64,000 nucleotides of DNA from Singulisphaera acidiphila DSM 18658 (GTDB lineage Bacteria; Planctomycetota; Planctomycetia; Isosphaerales; Isosphaeraceae). The first letter of the stretch is position 1. Every line of letters starts with the position of its first letter. Both the position numbers and the translations under genes were made by a program. Below are positions 1 through 9,178 of this stretch, one piece after another. Where the stretch lies: NCBI RefSeq assembly GCF_000242455.2, contig NC_019892.1, forward strand, positions 372,001-436,000. The letters are read 5' to 3'. The notes under the pieces are model-generated. The model made no database searches. It saw only the letters and a program-made list of their open reading frames with translations, and was not told where the DNA came from.

Positions 1-3000
1 TTGACGACAGCCGTCGTGCGGTCGAGGGCGTCGAAGTAGCTGGCGACATAAGAGACGCGGGCCTTCGTGCCGGAGGACGGGGTCCCCAGCGCTCCCGTGG
101 CCGTCTCATCGTGGAACCGCTGGCGGACGGTTGTCAGGAGGATGTTGCTGTTGGCATCGTACTGGTATTCCACCTGCTCCAGCACGGCGTCGCCCGTGAC
201 GGTCCCGGCATCGGCCCAGGACGAATCCCCTCCTCCATTGGTCGTGGAGATCGTGACCGGACGTCCCACGCCATCGTACGCGACCTTCTGTACGAGACCG
301 CCAGGAGATGCCTGCTTGATGACGTTGCCCCGGTGGTCGTACCAGAACGCGGTGGTCAGGCTATCCGACGAGACGGAACCGGTGCTCTGGTTGACGCTGA
401 AAACATGGGTGGCGAAGAGCCGCCCTTGATCGTCGTACTCAAAGGTCGACTTGGCCCGTCGCAAGGAAGCGCTGGGCTGATCGGGCACGCCGTCGTTATT
501 GGAGTCGGTAACCGTTACGCCGTCGCCGTCGAACCATTCGCGGGACGTGACCTGGCCAAGGTTGTTGTAAACGAGATAGGTGATTGGCCGATTGACGTCG
601 GTCCCTTCGCTGACTTGCACACCATCCTTGGTCGCGACGAGTCGGTCGCGCCAGTCGTAGAAGTAGTCGGTGACCCTGGCACTGGCTCCCCCGCCGGGAT
701 AGAGCGTCTTCCTGGTCAGATTGCTGTCGCCGATGCCGCCGTTGTCGTATTCCTGAGCACTGACTTTGACCAGATTCACGCTGCTGGTTCCGACCCAGAC
801 CTCGATGGTCCGGCCCAGCCCATCGTAGACAGCCTTGGTGATCGTGCCGTTGGGGGTCGTCACCAATTTGAGACGTCCCCGCGTGTCGTAGCTGTAGAGG
901 GTGCGATTGAAGTTGACCCCTTCTGTGCCAAACGACGTGCTCGCCGAATAGGTCAGGCCCGCGACGTTATTGTAGGCGTCGGCCTGGAGTACCTGGCCCC
1001 CGACACTGGTGAACTCGCGAGTCAAACTTCGCAATGAGCCAATCGCCTCGGTGCCGGTCGGCCGACCGCTGCCGTCGAGGGCCGGCGTCGCCACCATCGT
1101 GAACGTCTCGGTATAGCTCCTGGCCCGGTCTTCGCGAATCACCAGGGTCGGGCCGGTCGGAAGATGGGTCGTCGAATTCCAGCCGGCATAGACCCGAATT
1201 TCATGATTCGCGTCGTTGTAGACGGTGTAAGTGGCGTTACCGTTGGGATCGGTGGATTTCGTGGTACGGCCCAAGGCGTCGACTTCAGTGCGGGTGATCA
1301 GGTTCAGGCCACCGCCGCTCGGTGTCGTCCAACCTGTAGGCAAAGCCGTGAACTCGCTCGTCATACTTGTGTTCACGTCGTAGATCTTCTTGACCACGGC
1401 ACCGGTCGCCGGATCGTACGCCGTGTAAGTCAGAAAACCGTCACCGTCTTTGGTCCAGGTTGGCTGGCCGTAGGCGTCGTAGAAGATCGTCTCCGTGTCG
1501 GCCGTGCCAGGCCCGTTCTGGGACGAATTCACCGTCGGATGGGTGATCGTTTCCGACTCGATGCGGGTGGAGTTGGCGTACCAGGTGTAGGAGTAGCTTG
1601 TGGTCAGGCCACCCGTGCCATTGTCATTGCGATAAACCGTATCCGTGGCGACTTGGGCCACAGTGACGCCGCCACCGGTGTGGCTGGTGTATGTGATCGT
1701 CCTTTGCGGCTGCGAAACCCCCAGTTCCCCTTTTTGCACCGACGCGGTGGACAGATTGCCGATCGCCGCGCCGCTGGCGATGTAGGTAAACGTCTCGATT
1801 TGGCCGCTGTAGTCGGACAGATATCCATAATTCCCGGAAACTTCGCCAAGCAGGTCGGCGTAATTCTCGTCATAGCCGGTGACCGCCGAGGGGAAGGCGT
1901 GAAGCACGACTTTGCCGTTATCGTCGTATTTCCAGAACTCGACCCAGTCCTGGTGGGTCGTCGTGTCGCGGAACACCTTGAGCATGATCGCGCCGGCGTA
2001 GTTCGTGAACACGATCAGCTGATTGTTATCGGGCAGCGTCTCGACCGTTTTGACCTTCCAACGGTTCATCCCGTTGGAGTTGCTGCTCGTCGTGTATTGG
2101 AATGTGAAGGCCCCCAAGCCGCTCGTGCAGACCGAGCAGCCAAATCCTTGCGCAATTTCTTTTGTGACTCGGTGCTCTGAGTCGTATTCAAAATAATTGT
2201 CGGCATAGGGGGCGACTTGGGTGTCGGTTGCCGTCAGTGGATTGGTCACGGCCGCAGCGAGTCGGGCGTATGAGGCCGGACTGAAAAAGTATTTCAGTCC
2301 GTGCTTGTATCCCGTCGACGTGTCGCTGGTGTAGTAGCGATAGTAATCGACGTCGATGACGTTTCCGCCGCCGTCCTTGATCGTGGCCGTCCTCAGGTCG
2401 CCGATATTGCCGTGGGAGTCTGATCTGCCATAATAGTCATACTCGACCTTGCGCACGGTCGTCCACGCCCCTCCGTTGGTCCGCGTCCGCTGCGTGACAC
2501 TCGCGAGGAGCCCTTGATTCACCCCTGACGCAATGTACGAATACAAATAAGATTCAGAGATCGTTGACGAGCCGGAGGTATGACTCCGGACCACTTCGGC
2601 CACGTCGCCAATGCTGGTGCGACTGCTGAGATCGATTGTGTTGCCCGCCTGATCGGTATAGGTCTTGAGTTGTCCCCGTTGGTAATAGGGGATGGCGCCG
2701 CCGAATCCGTAATAGCGAAGTTGGTTTCCAGAGGGATCGGTCAGGACATATTCGCCGTTACCGGAATCGTAATTCAGCCGGACCGTTGCGCCATAGCGGG
2801 CGTTATAGCTGCCACTGGAAAGATCAAAATAGTAGGCGTTGTTTCCGTTACTGATGGCGGCGAGCGTGTTGGTCCCGTTAACCTGAGAGAGGTAGGGGAG
2901 CTGCAAGTTGACCATGCCATTGCCGTTGTTGCCGGATCCTGCGTACTGCGCCCCATTCGTCCAGCTTCGGCTTTGCCCCCAAGGCATCCCAAAGCCATAA

Positions 3001-3878
3001 GATTGCAGGTCGGTATTTTCCAGCTCGATAACTCCGTCGGCAAAGCGGACTGGGGCTTCCGACATGTTCCAAAGCACGGGGGATTGCGGGTTGGGATTGG
3101 ATGCGTTTGAGCCCGATTGGGCCGGAGACGCTAAAGGTCCCTGATTGGGAGCCGCGCAAGGGCACGGCGGCGGAATAAAAATCAAATAATAAGTAAAATA
3201 AGGCCGGACGTTAATGTAAATTGTGGCGATGTTGCTGTCGACAATCCCGTCATTGGCTTTGTAGGAAAAAGAGTCGCGTCCTACGTAACCAGGCTCCGCG
3301 GTATACATAAAGTATCCGCTGCTGGGATCCATCCAAGCCGTACCGTGCTTCGGTCCCCCGTCCTCGGGAATGCTGTAGATCAAATAGTTGTCATCCGGGT
3401 CATTGACGTAAGTGCTAATTCCGTTGTCCAGGCTCCCATTGACTTCCGTGGTGAAGACGCCGGCATCACGAGCCACGGGGGGGGCGTTTGTGACGTTGAT
3501 TGTTACGGTGGCGACATTGCTGTTGGCTAATCCATCGTTCGCGACATACGTGAAACTATCCGTTCCCACATAGCCGGGATAGGGAGTGTATGCGAAATAA
3601 CTATCGGGGCCAACGGTCGCATACCCGTGTGATGCATTTGCGACCAAAGAATAGGTCAGCAAGTCGCCTGCATCCTCGTCGGTCGCATAGAGTGAGTTGT
3701 CGATGGTCTGGTCATGGACAACATTATAGGGGCCCCTGTCGTACGCCACTGGAGGATGATTGGTTAAGAGTTGCCGGATTTCGAGCGATTGTATTTGCGG
3801 TACGAAGGATTGGGTGGGCCGATTCCGTCGATCGGGGCGCGCACGATGACGAGCGAGGGGGGGGAAACGACGGCTCAT
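1..3878 (-). CDS. Giant RHS/YD-repeat secreted protein, partial (C-terminus beyond left edge)
   Basis: The frame is open on the minus strand from an ATG at 3878 to the window edge, about 1292 codons. The N-terminus is Arg/Pro-rich and carries the planctomycete-type motif LEIRQLL (residues 32-38), seen in large exported proteins of this phylum. Two cadherin/Ig-like repeats follow, with motifs such as DEDAGDLLTYSL and GYVGTDSFTYVANDG. A short Pro/Cys linker leads into a long RHS core of YD repeats, for example YFDALDRTTAV near the window edge. RHS proteins form a hollow beta-shell that often encloses a C-terminal toxin. The tip lies outside this window, so whether it is a toxin, adhesin or wall protein cannot be told. 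The 8-C run near the start was checked and the frame is intact. A second RHS gene lies at the other end of the window. Confidence 0.88.
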   Translation of the reverse strand, partial: MSRRFPPLARHRARPDRRNRPTQSFVPQIQSLEIRQLLTNHPPVAYDRGPYNVVHDQTIDNSLYATDEDAGDLLTYSLVANASHGYATVGPDSYFAYTPYPGYVGTDSFTYVANDGLANSNVATVTINVTNAPPVARDAGVFTTEVNGSLDNGISTYVNDPDDNYLIYSIPEDGGPKHGTAWMDPSSGYFMYTAEPGYVGRDSFSYKANDGIVDSNIATIYINVRPYFTYYLIFIPPPCPCAAPNQGPLASPAQSGSNASNPNPQSPVLWNMSEAPVRFADGVIELENTDLQSYGFGMPWGQSRSWTNGAQYAGSGNNGNGMVNLQLPYLSQVNGTNTLAAISNGNNAYYFDLSSGSYNARYGATVRLNYDSGNGEYVLTDPSGNQLRYYGFGGAIPYYQRGQLKTYTDQAGNTIDLSSRTSIGDVAEVVRSHTSGSSTISESYLYSYIASGVNQGLLASVTQRTRTNGGAWTTVRKVEYDYYGRSDSHGNIGDLRTATIKDGGGNVIDVDYYRYYTSDTSTGYKHGLKYFFSPASYARLAAAVTNPLTATDTQVAPYADNYFEYDSEHRVTKEIAQGFGCSVCTSGLGAFTFQYTTSSNSNGMNRWKVKTVETLPDNNQLIVFTNYAGAIMLKVFRDTTTHQDWVEFWKYDDNGKVVLHAFPSAVTGYDENYADLLGEVSGNYGYLSDYSGQIETFTYIASGAAIGNLSTASVQKGELGVSQPQRTITYTSHTGGGVTVAQVATDTVYRNDNGTGGLTTSYSYTWYANSTRIESETITHPTVNSSQNGPGTADTETIFYDAYGQPTWTKDGDGFLTYTAYDPATGAVVKKIYDVNTSMTSEFTALPTGWTTPSGGGLNLITRTEVDALGRTTKSTDPNGNATYTVYNDANHEIRVYAGWNSTTHLPTGPTLVIREDRARSYTETFTMVATPALDGSGRPTGTEAIGSLRSLTREFTSVGGQVLQADAYNNVAGLTYSASTSFGTEGVNFNRTLYSYDTRGRLKLVTTPNGTITKAVYDGLGRTIEVWVGTSSVNLVKVSAQEYDNGGIGDSNLTRKTLYPGGGASARVTDYFYDWRDRLVATKDGVQVSEGTDVNRPITYLVYNNLGQVTSREWFDGDGVTVTDSNNDGVPDQPSASLRRAKSTFEYDDQGRLFATHVFSVNQSTGSVSSDSLTTAFWYDHRGNVIKQASPGGLVQKVAYDGVGRPVTISTTNGGGDSSWADAGTVTGDAVLEQVEYQYDANSNILLTTVRQRFHDETATGALGTPSSGTKARVSYVASYFDALDRTTAVV

Positions 3879-4251
3879 GATGTCGACCTCAGGTGATTCA
3901 CTGGCTGCCCGAAGCGCAAACGCGGCTTTCAGGCATATAGCCATAAGCTTGTGGAAATCGCATTGAGGAACGCAATTTGCGACCGATGATGTCAGTCGAA
4001 CTGACACAAGATCGTCATTGTTTTGATGACGATCATCGAATTATGTGAAGATGCTATAGAAGTCTGGAAAATGTGGTCGCGACGGATAATTTGGGGGATT
4101 GTGAAATGAGATGCAAGGAAAAAACTCGGGACTCCTCTGCGCTTGCCGTGAGTGACGCCTTAAATGCTTGAAAAGACCGGGATTGCGGCAAATAAATTTT
4201 TCTTGGTTGATGTTCGCTATGGCTTACGTCTGCAAATAAACCGACTGCTCG
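3879..4251. other. Intergenic region upstream of the RHS gene
   Basis: This is about 370 bp, more AT-rich than its surroundings, between the divergent RHS gene and the MarR-like pseudogene. It should hold the RHS promoter, but no convincing -35/-10 pair was recognised. Short open frames on both strands have no recognisable features. Confidence 0.4.
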
Positions 4252-4530
4252 CCACCTCAATACCAAGAGCTCTCGGTCGAGGAATTGTGGGAGGTTTCCC
4301 GCCAACCGGTCCGCGAACTCGGTTTCATGCGTCCGACGATGGCCAACACGGGCCTTGCGCGTCGGCCGTGCATGCGATTCTGGAAATCGGCCGCAACCCC
4401 GGCATCCAGGCACGCGACCTCGCTAACGTACTGCGGCTCGATAATGTCGAACACAAGCCGGCAACTTGCCAAGCTGGAGGCGGCCGGCCTGGTGAGGCGG
4501 GAATCGGCGTGCGATGATGCTCGGTCCTAA

Positions 4531-6067
4531 TACTACAGCGCCAAGTTGTAGCGTCTTGATCCGCCGGCCATTGCGAAAGTATGCTTGCCTTCATGGTTTA
4601 TGGAGGTACGAGCATGGATATCCCACAGATTCGCAAGCTCAAGCCCGCGCTGAAGAAGTTCCTCAAGCGGTTCGATGACTGCTTCCCGCGCAAAGACACG
4701 CGGGCCCATCTGCCGGTCTACGTCTCCGGCCAGCTCTCGGATATCCCCGAGAAGAGCGTGGAACCGATTGCCATTAATGCCGGCGTGCCGGTCAGGACCC
4801 TGCAGGAGTTCCTCAGCCAGCACTGTTGGGACCAGGACCGGACGCGCGACCGGCTCCAGCACATCGTCCGCGACGAGCACGCCGGTCCCCACGCGATCGG
4901 CGTCTTCGATGAGACGAGCGACGTCAAGAAGGGGGACAAGACCCCCGGCGTGCAGCGGCAGTGGTGCGGTTCCGTCGGCAAGAAGGAGAACTGCATCGTC
5001 ACGGTCCACCTCGCCTACGCTCGTGAGGGCTTTCACTGTCTGCTCGACGGCGAATTGTTTCTGCCGGAATCCTGGTCCCTCGACCGCGCCCGCTGCCGCG
5101 AGGCCGGCATCCCCGACGACATGGTGTATCGGCCCAAGTGGACGATCGCCCTGGAACTCTACGACCGCGCCACCGGCAACGGCCTGCACTTCGATTGGAT
5201 GACTTTCGACGAGGGCTACGGCGGCAAGCCCGAGTTCCTGCGGGGACTTTCGGCCCGTCGCCAGAAGTTCGTCGGCGAGGTGCCGCGGAACTTCATGGGC
5301 TGGATCAAGGCACCGCGTGTCGTGACCAGGAAGTACCGTAAGCACGGGCGGGGCCGCGGCCGCAAGACGCCTCGCCTGGCGAGCGGCAGCACACCGGCTC
5401 GGCGGGTTGATGCCATGCTCGATCAAGACGGGTTTCGCAACCAGCCCTGGGTCCAGTGGCGAGTCAAGGATGGGCACAAGGGGCCGATGGTCTGGGAAGT
5501 CAAGCACCTGCGGTTTTCCCCCGTGGGCGCCGACGGGTTACCGGGAGAGCCGCTGCACCTGGTTGCCGCCCGTGACGTCTTGAACCCGGCGGAGTTGAAG
5601 TTCTTCGTCGGCGCCGCCCCCGAGGAGACGTCGGTGCAGGTGCTGTTGCTGGTCGGGTTTTCGCGATGGCGCGTCGAGCGCTGCTTCGAAGACCAGAAGT
5701 CCGAGATTGGACTGGATCAGTATGAGGGCCGCCGCTACCAGGGGCTCAAACGCCACCTGATCCTGAGTTGCCTGAGCTACTTGTTCCTATCGCGGATGCG
5801 ACAGAAGTTCGGGGGGGAAAAATCCGGGTCTGACGGAGTGCCAAGTCCACAGTGCGATGGCGGCGCTGATCCCGTTCTGGTGGTTGGGGCTGAGTCCTCC
5901 GCGAAAGCTTCTGGAGCGGACCTCCGAAGAGATCGAGCGGGCGCAGCGTCGAAACGCCGTGGCGCAACGGTGCCACACCAAGCGGACAAGGCGAAAGTTG
6001 CATGAGATGGGCATCAAACTTACAGGGTTGCCCCAATGCAAATGGGATACGACTTAGCGCTGTAGTA
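4531..6067 (+). mobile_element. IS701-family insertion sequence, 1537 bp, with 4-bp CTAA duplication
   Basis: The 20-bp terminal inverted repeats at 4531-4550 and 6048-6067 match at 18 of 20 positions (left end TACTACAGCGCCAAGTTGTA). The flanking direct repeat is CTAA at 4527-4530 and 6068-6071. A 4-bp YTAR-type duplication is the known signature of IS701. The element carries a single transposase gene on the plus strand whose restored stop overlaps the right inverted repeat. It sits inside the MarR-like pseudogene. Confidence 0.92.
4614..6005 (+). CDS. IS701-family transposase, frameshifted near the C-terminus
   Basis: This is the DDE transposase of the element. The ATG at 4614 is preceded by GGAGG at a good distance, so it is preferred over the in-frame ATG at 4581. 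Recognisable blocks include IGVFDETSDVKKGDKTPGVQ, with the first catalytic Asp, and CLLDGELFLPESW and VYRPKWTIALELYDRA, all typical of IS701 transposases. At 5811-5817 a run of seven G followed by five A breaks the frame. The annotated frame ends in low-complexity sequence at 6005. A +1 shift there continues as ECQVHSAMAALIPFWWLGL and reaches a stop at 6057 with a family-like C-terminus. It is therefore either a recent indel mutant or uses slippage at the G7A5 run. Confidence 0.9.
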   Translation: MDIPQIRKLKPALKKFLKRFDDCFPRKDTRAHLPVYVSGQLSDIPEKSVEPIAINAGVPVRTLQEFLSQHCWDQDRTRDRLQHIVRDEHAGPHAIGVFDETSDVKKGDKTPGVQRQWCGSVGKKENCIVTVHLAYAREGFHCLLDGELFLPESWSLDRARCREAGIPDDMVYRPKWTIALELYDRATGNGLHFDWMTFDEGYGGKPEFLRGLSARRQKFVGEVPRNFMGWIKAPRVVTRKYRKHGRGRGRKTPRLASGSTPARRVDAMLDQDGFRNQPWVQWRVKDGHKGPMVWEVKHLRFSPVGADGLPGEPLHLVAARDVLNPAELKFFVGAAPEETSVQVLLLVGFSRWRVERCFEDQKSEIGLDQYEGRRYQGLKRHLILSCLSYLFLSRMRQKFGGEKSGSDGVPSPQCDGGADPVLVVGAESSAKASGADLRRDRAGAASKRRGATVPHQADKAKVA

Positions 6068-6369
6068 CTAACACCTCTCTCTGACGGTCGCGGGGCAGGT
6101 CCAGCGCGAGGTGATTGACCGATTCTCGACGGACCAGGTTTCCCGAGCATTGAGCAGGTTGGCCCCGGCCGCTCGGCGTCTTGCCGTCTATGGCGACAAG
6201 CTGATGACGGTGTCATGCCGACCGCGCTGGTGTTGCAAGGTGGCCCTGTTCCGCCTGGTCCGGACCCAGGGGAGGAGGCGGGCGTTCTGGGCCGGGTTTC
6301 TCACGGCCGGTTTGCCCGCGATGCTTTCATTTGTCTGCGCCAACCGGCTCTCCGGATCGGTTATGGGCA

Positions 6370-6626
6370 AGCTATCGGTTCGTCGTCGATCTCGGGTCTT
6401 TGGGTGGCGATCGGATCTATGCCGTTTGGGCCGGCTATGCTGATTTGGTCTTTCGTGACCTCCTGTTTCTGCCGTATCCTCTGCCCGTGGTCGCTGTGGT
6501 CTGACTCCTGCCGCAACTGCTGGCGGCGCTGGCAGGCGGGCTCTTGGCGTGGCTGGTCAAGGGGGGAACGGAGTTGCGTCGGAGCGATGCGAACGGGAAA
6601 GATGCGGTGCCTGCAATCAGGGAATG
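6370..6626 (+). pseudogene. Remnant of an integral membrane protein
   Basis: One frame reads as protein-like sequence with FVVDLGSLGGDRIYAVWAGY and the hydrophobic FRDLLFLPYPLPVVAVV. It then has an in-frame TGA near 6500 and continues in the same frame with a second hydrophobic helix, LLAALAGGLLAWLV, to a stop at 6624-6626. No start was found upstream, where the frame runs into the end of the MarR remnant. It is most simply a truncated, nonsense-mutated membrane protein gene. The family is not recognised. Confidence 0.4.
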
Positions 6627-6696
6627 AAAGTGTTTAAGTAGATTTGGTCCTGTGCGGTCGGTTTTCTTGTGATGTCAACGGATCCAGGGGATTTCG

Positions 6697-6888
6697 ATGC
6701 CTGAAGCGTCGCCCATCGAAATCTCGGTAGGCTGTCCGGAAGAGGCGTGTCGGATTCGGTCCCGAACGCGGTGGGCGTATGGCGACTTCGTGTTCGGCCT
6801 GGGGGCCGGCCTGCTCGTGACGGCGGTACGGGTGGCCAAGGTCGGCTACGAGATTCTCCCCTTTGCGCTCGTCTGGAACCTGATCTAG
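6697..6888 (+). CDS. Small hypothetical protein with one membrane helix
   Basis: This 63-residue frame starts at an ATG 8 bp after a GGGGA stretch. It has a hydrophobic segment, FVFGLGAGLLVTAVRVAKV, then a short tail. It lies between two membrane-protein remnants and may itself be part of one decayed gene. No family is recognised, and whether it is expressed is uncertain. Confidence 0.3.
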   Translation: MPEASPIEISVGCPEEACRIRSRTRWAYGDFVFGLGAGLLVTAVRVAKVGYEILPFALVWNLI

Positions 6889-6909
6889 GCTCCCTGGCTG
6901 GGGATCGTC

Positions 6910-7211
6910 ATGGAGCTCAACCTTAGCAGGACTCGCCGGCCAGGACCCCGGCCCCGGCCCCGGCCTCAACTCCGCACCCGGACCTTGATGGCGGCTGTCG
7001 CCTATGTTGCGTTGCTCCTGGGGGTCGGCATCCCGGCGCAGCGATTGGGGGGACCAGGCGCGCCGGTATGTTCAGCGATGGGCTACGGCCGACTCGCTGG
7101 CGAAATTTGCGGAGGCTCGCCGCGCATTACAACCGGCTCGCGATCAAGTACGACCGGGCTCAGTGGCGTCCCTGGCTTCCCGTCGAGCCTGATCCGCCGC
7201 TGCCGAAGTAA
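6910..7211 (+). pseudogene. Frameshifted small planctomycete membrane protein
   Basis: The first frame gives a Pro/Arg-rich start followed by RTLMAAVAYVALLLGVGI, the RTLM...ALLLG membrane helix common in planctomycete proteins. The middle frame gives QARRYVQRWATADSLAKFAE. A third frame gives RRLAAHYNRLAIKYDRAQWR and a WLPVEPDPPLPK ending with a stop at 7211. Planctomycete proteins of this type keep all three parts in one frame. At least two indels, and probably an internal deletion, have broken this copy. Confidence 0.55.
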
Positions 7212-7266
7212 GGCCGCTCGCGTCAGGCAATCTTATGGGCGATTGTTTGCATGTTCGGCGTGCCCG

Positions 7267-7710
7267 TTAAGGTTTGCACCGCTCCCATTTCTCATCGATT
7301 TTGTAGGCTTGTCCGTTGACTTGGACCGTGCCCACCTTGGTGCAGGTGTCTCCGGTCACCTTGACCGTGAAATCAAACGTGCTGCCCACAAACGAAGTGG
7401 GCACACCTGGACCGCTGACGTAGTCGATCGTTTCCGACCATTTGTCGTTCTTCATCTGGTAGCGACCGCCAGCTACGCCAAGCACCTTTCCTCCCCGGTC
7501 CACCGTCCAAATGAACCGGCCGCCGACGATGCAGGTGGTCATCTCTGTTCCGGCCGGAAACCTCTGGTATTCCTTCGCGTCGCCGTTCTTCTGCTCGACC
7601 TGCCTCCAGGCTCCTTCGATGGACTTGGTGTTATCCTCGGCCAGAGCGGTCAGGGCGAGCACGGAGAAAGCCATCAGGTGGATTCCGGCCATGCGGCACG
7701 CACGATTCAT
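7267..7710 (-). CDS. Secreted protein with a lipocalin-like fold (hypothetical)
   Basis: The protein is 147 residues from the ATG at 7710. It begins with a signal peptide ending near ALTALAED, so it is probably exported. The mature part has the pattern SIEGAWRQVEQKNGDAKEYQ, then short beta-strand-like segments (GGRFIWTVDRGGKVLGVAGG and TFDFTVKVTGD). This resembles small planctomycete secreted proteins of the 'lipocalin-like / TIGR03067' kind that begin with a W-containing strand after the signal. An upstream in-frame start at 7782 would hide the signal peptide and is less likely. No operon partner is present and the ligand is unknown. Confidence 0.7.
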   Translation of the reverse strand: MNRACRMAGIHLMAFSVLALTALAEDNTKSIEGAWRQVEQKNGDAKEYQRFPAGTEMTTCIVGGRFIWTVDRGGKVLGVAGGRYQMKNDKWSETIDYVSGPGVPTSFVGSTFDFTVKVTGDTCTKVGTVQVNGQAYKIDEKWERCKP

Positions 7711-8044
7711 GGGGGGACTCCATTCGGGGCGGGTTGAAGACCGAAGGCGGTTGTAAGCGAGCAGGCGCGCGAGATCCAGCAAATTCCTGCAAAGAGTTGC
7801 TGAATGAAAGCTCTCGTTGATGGGAAGGAGAGGCTAAAGAATGTTCTTTCGCAAACGGATCAGTCCGTCTGCTCTTCAGCAGCGGCCCTGTGGCGACATA
7901 TCTGGGCGGGAATGATTGGCGTCACGAGTGCCCTGTCACCCGCGTATCTCCGGGATGTCCGCCCTGATTCACGGCGATGCTTCCGGTAGGGATTCGTCGG
8001 TTCCCGTTTGATCCAACCTCGGTCTCAAGACAGGAGTGCCCCCA

Positions 8045-8506
8045 ATGGCTCGGCCCAAGCATGTTGAGACGTTTATTGAGGGAATCCTCCCGATCGCCCG
8101 GAAGGTCCGGGCCGAATACGGCGTGCCGGTCTCGCTCTGCATCGCCCAGGCCGCCCTCGAATCAGGGTGGAACCTGGCGAACAAGTCCCCCTTCGGCCAT
8201 GCCATCAAAGGTGACCCGAGCAAGGGATTCGTGAAGTTCAAGACGCTGGAAGATGCGGCGATGGCCTACGGCAAGAACCTGCGTGACAACCCCGTCTACA
8301 AGTCCGCCTGGGCGTACAAGGACGACCCCGACAAGTTTGCCGACGCCATCGGCGAGGCCTACGCGCCGAAACAGGGCTACGCGAAGATGGTCAAGTCGAT
8401 CATCAAAAGCTTCAACCTCAAGGAGTACGATGCCGAGATCGTCGCCTCCGATGCCGATCTGGGCATCGATCGACCATACAAGTGCACGCTCTTCCTCTGG
8501 TGGTGA
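8045..8506 (+). CDS. Glucosaminidase-domain (GH73/FlgJ-like) peptidoglycan hydrolase
   Basis: This 153-residue protein is almost entirely one N-acetylglucosaminidase-type domain. The motif [11 protein letters not shown] contains the expected catalytic Glu, followed by [11 protein letters not shown] and the [11 protein letters not shown] region of the family. The ATG at 8045 has GGAG 8 bp upstream, which fixes the start. There is no signal peptide, so it is either cytoplasmic or released like a phage endolysin. The last ten or so residues ([12 protein letters not shown]) come from read-in to the next gene: the frame overlaps a DUF1559 remnant, so the natural C-terminus has been lost in a fusion or deletion. 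Confidence 0.75.
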   Translation: MARPKHVETFIEGILPIARKVRAEYGVPVSLCIAQAALESGWNLANKSPFGHAIKGDPSKGFVKFKTLEDAAMAYGKNLRDNPVYKSAWAYKDDPDKFADAIGEAYAPKQGYAKMVKSIIKSFNLKEYDAEIVASDADLGIDRPYKCTLFLWW

Positions 8507-9141
8507 TTGCGATTATCGCCGTGCTGATTGTCTTGCTGTTGCCGGCCGTGCAGGCCGCTCGGGAGGCGGCCCGCCGTGCCCCGTGCAAGAACAACCTCAA
8601 GCAGATCGGGCTGGCCTTGCACAATTACGAGGGGCTCTCGGGATGTTACCGCCAGCGGGCAGTTTTCGGGCCAGGCTGCGGACGGCCTGAGCAACACGAT
8701 CTCGCTCTCTGAAGTGAAGGCCATCAGCCCGCCCCCAAGGACGGCGGTAACCCGACGGGGGCGAGCGTACCGCCCCTCGCCTCGCCGGGGGAGTTGGCCG
8801 GCTACGGCGGAACCTTTGTCGCCACCTGGAGCCATACGGAGTGGGTGAGCAGGATAGTGCTGCAATCCGGCATGGCGACCGCGTTTCCGCCTAGCAAAGT
8901 GATCCCGTTCACGGACTCCGGTAGCCCCTACGACATCGATTTCACGGCCAGCCGGCTCGGCACGTCGACGACGCGGCAGACCTACGTCGTGGTCACGTCG
9001 CGGAGTTACCATCCCAGCGGGCTCAATGTCCTCTTCCTCGACGGCTCGGTGCGGGGCGTCGCGAGGACCGTCCAGCAAGCCGTATGGCGCGCCCTGGGGA
9101 CGCGGAGCGACGGCGAGGTGGTCAGAGCGGGCAGCTATTGA
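8482..9141 (+). pseudogene. DUF1559 (prepilin-like) gene remnant, 5' and internal parts lost
   Basis: The frame from 8482 gives [20 protein letters not shown] and then [20 protein letters not shown], the conserved N-terminal helix and following segment of DUF1559 proteins. The MxxRxGFTLIEL leader is missing because the glucosaminidase gene runs into it. Another frame (about 8655-8720) has [15 protein letters not shown] third (8794-9141) has the family C-terminus: HTEWVSR, DIDFTASRLGTSTT, SYHPSGLNVLFLDGSVRGVA and a WRALGTRSDGE ending. Only about 220 of the usual 320 or so codons remain, in three frames. Confidence 0.8.
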
Positions 9142-9178
9142 ATCGTGGCTCGCGCCCGAGTAACCCAGCCTTTGCCGC

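Larger units (their letters stand above)
4252..6210 (+). pseudogene. MarR-family regulator pseudogene, frameshifted and split by an IS701-family element
   Basis: Pieces of one MarR-type regulator appear in order on the plus strand. They are VSRQPVRELGFMRPTMANTG (from about 4292), then in another frame SAVHAILEIGRNPGIQARDL (about 4362-4440), then back in the first frame SNTSRQLAKLEAAGLVRRE (to about 4526). The last pieces are the winged-helix recognition region typical of MarR proteins. An IS element is inserted right after the DDARS motif. The gene resumes after it at about 6072 with the C-terminal helix region, including RFSTDQVSRALSRLAPAARR. The CTAA target duplication joins the halves. With two small frameshifts and one insertion the gene is dead. 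What it regulated is unknown. No clear start codon was identified, since a stop precedes the conserved part. Confidence 0.75.

Noticed and set aside
111..2180. Plus-strand frames of about 300 codons over the left RHS gene
   Set aside because: They are shadows of the minus-strand YD-repeat frame, which is open to 3878 and starts with a recognisable motif.
3840..3880. Possible frameshift at the C8 run in the left RHS start
   Set aside because: With eight bases in the run the ATG at 3878 is in frame with the LEIRQLL motif and the rest of the protein.
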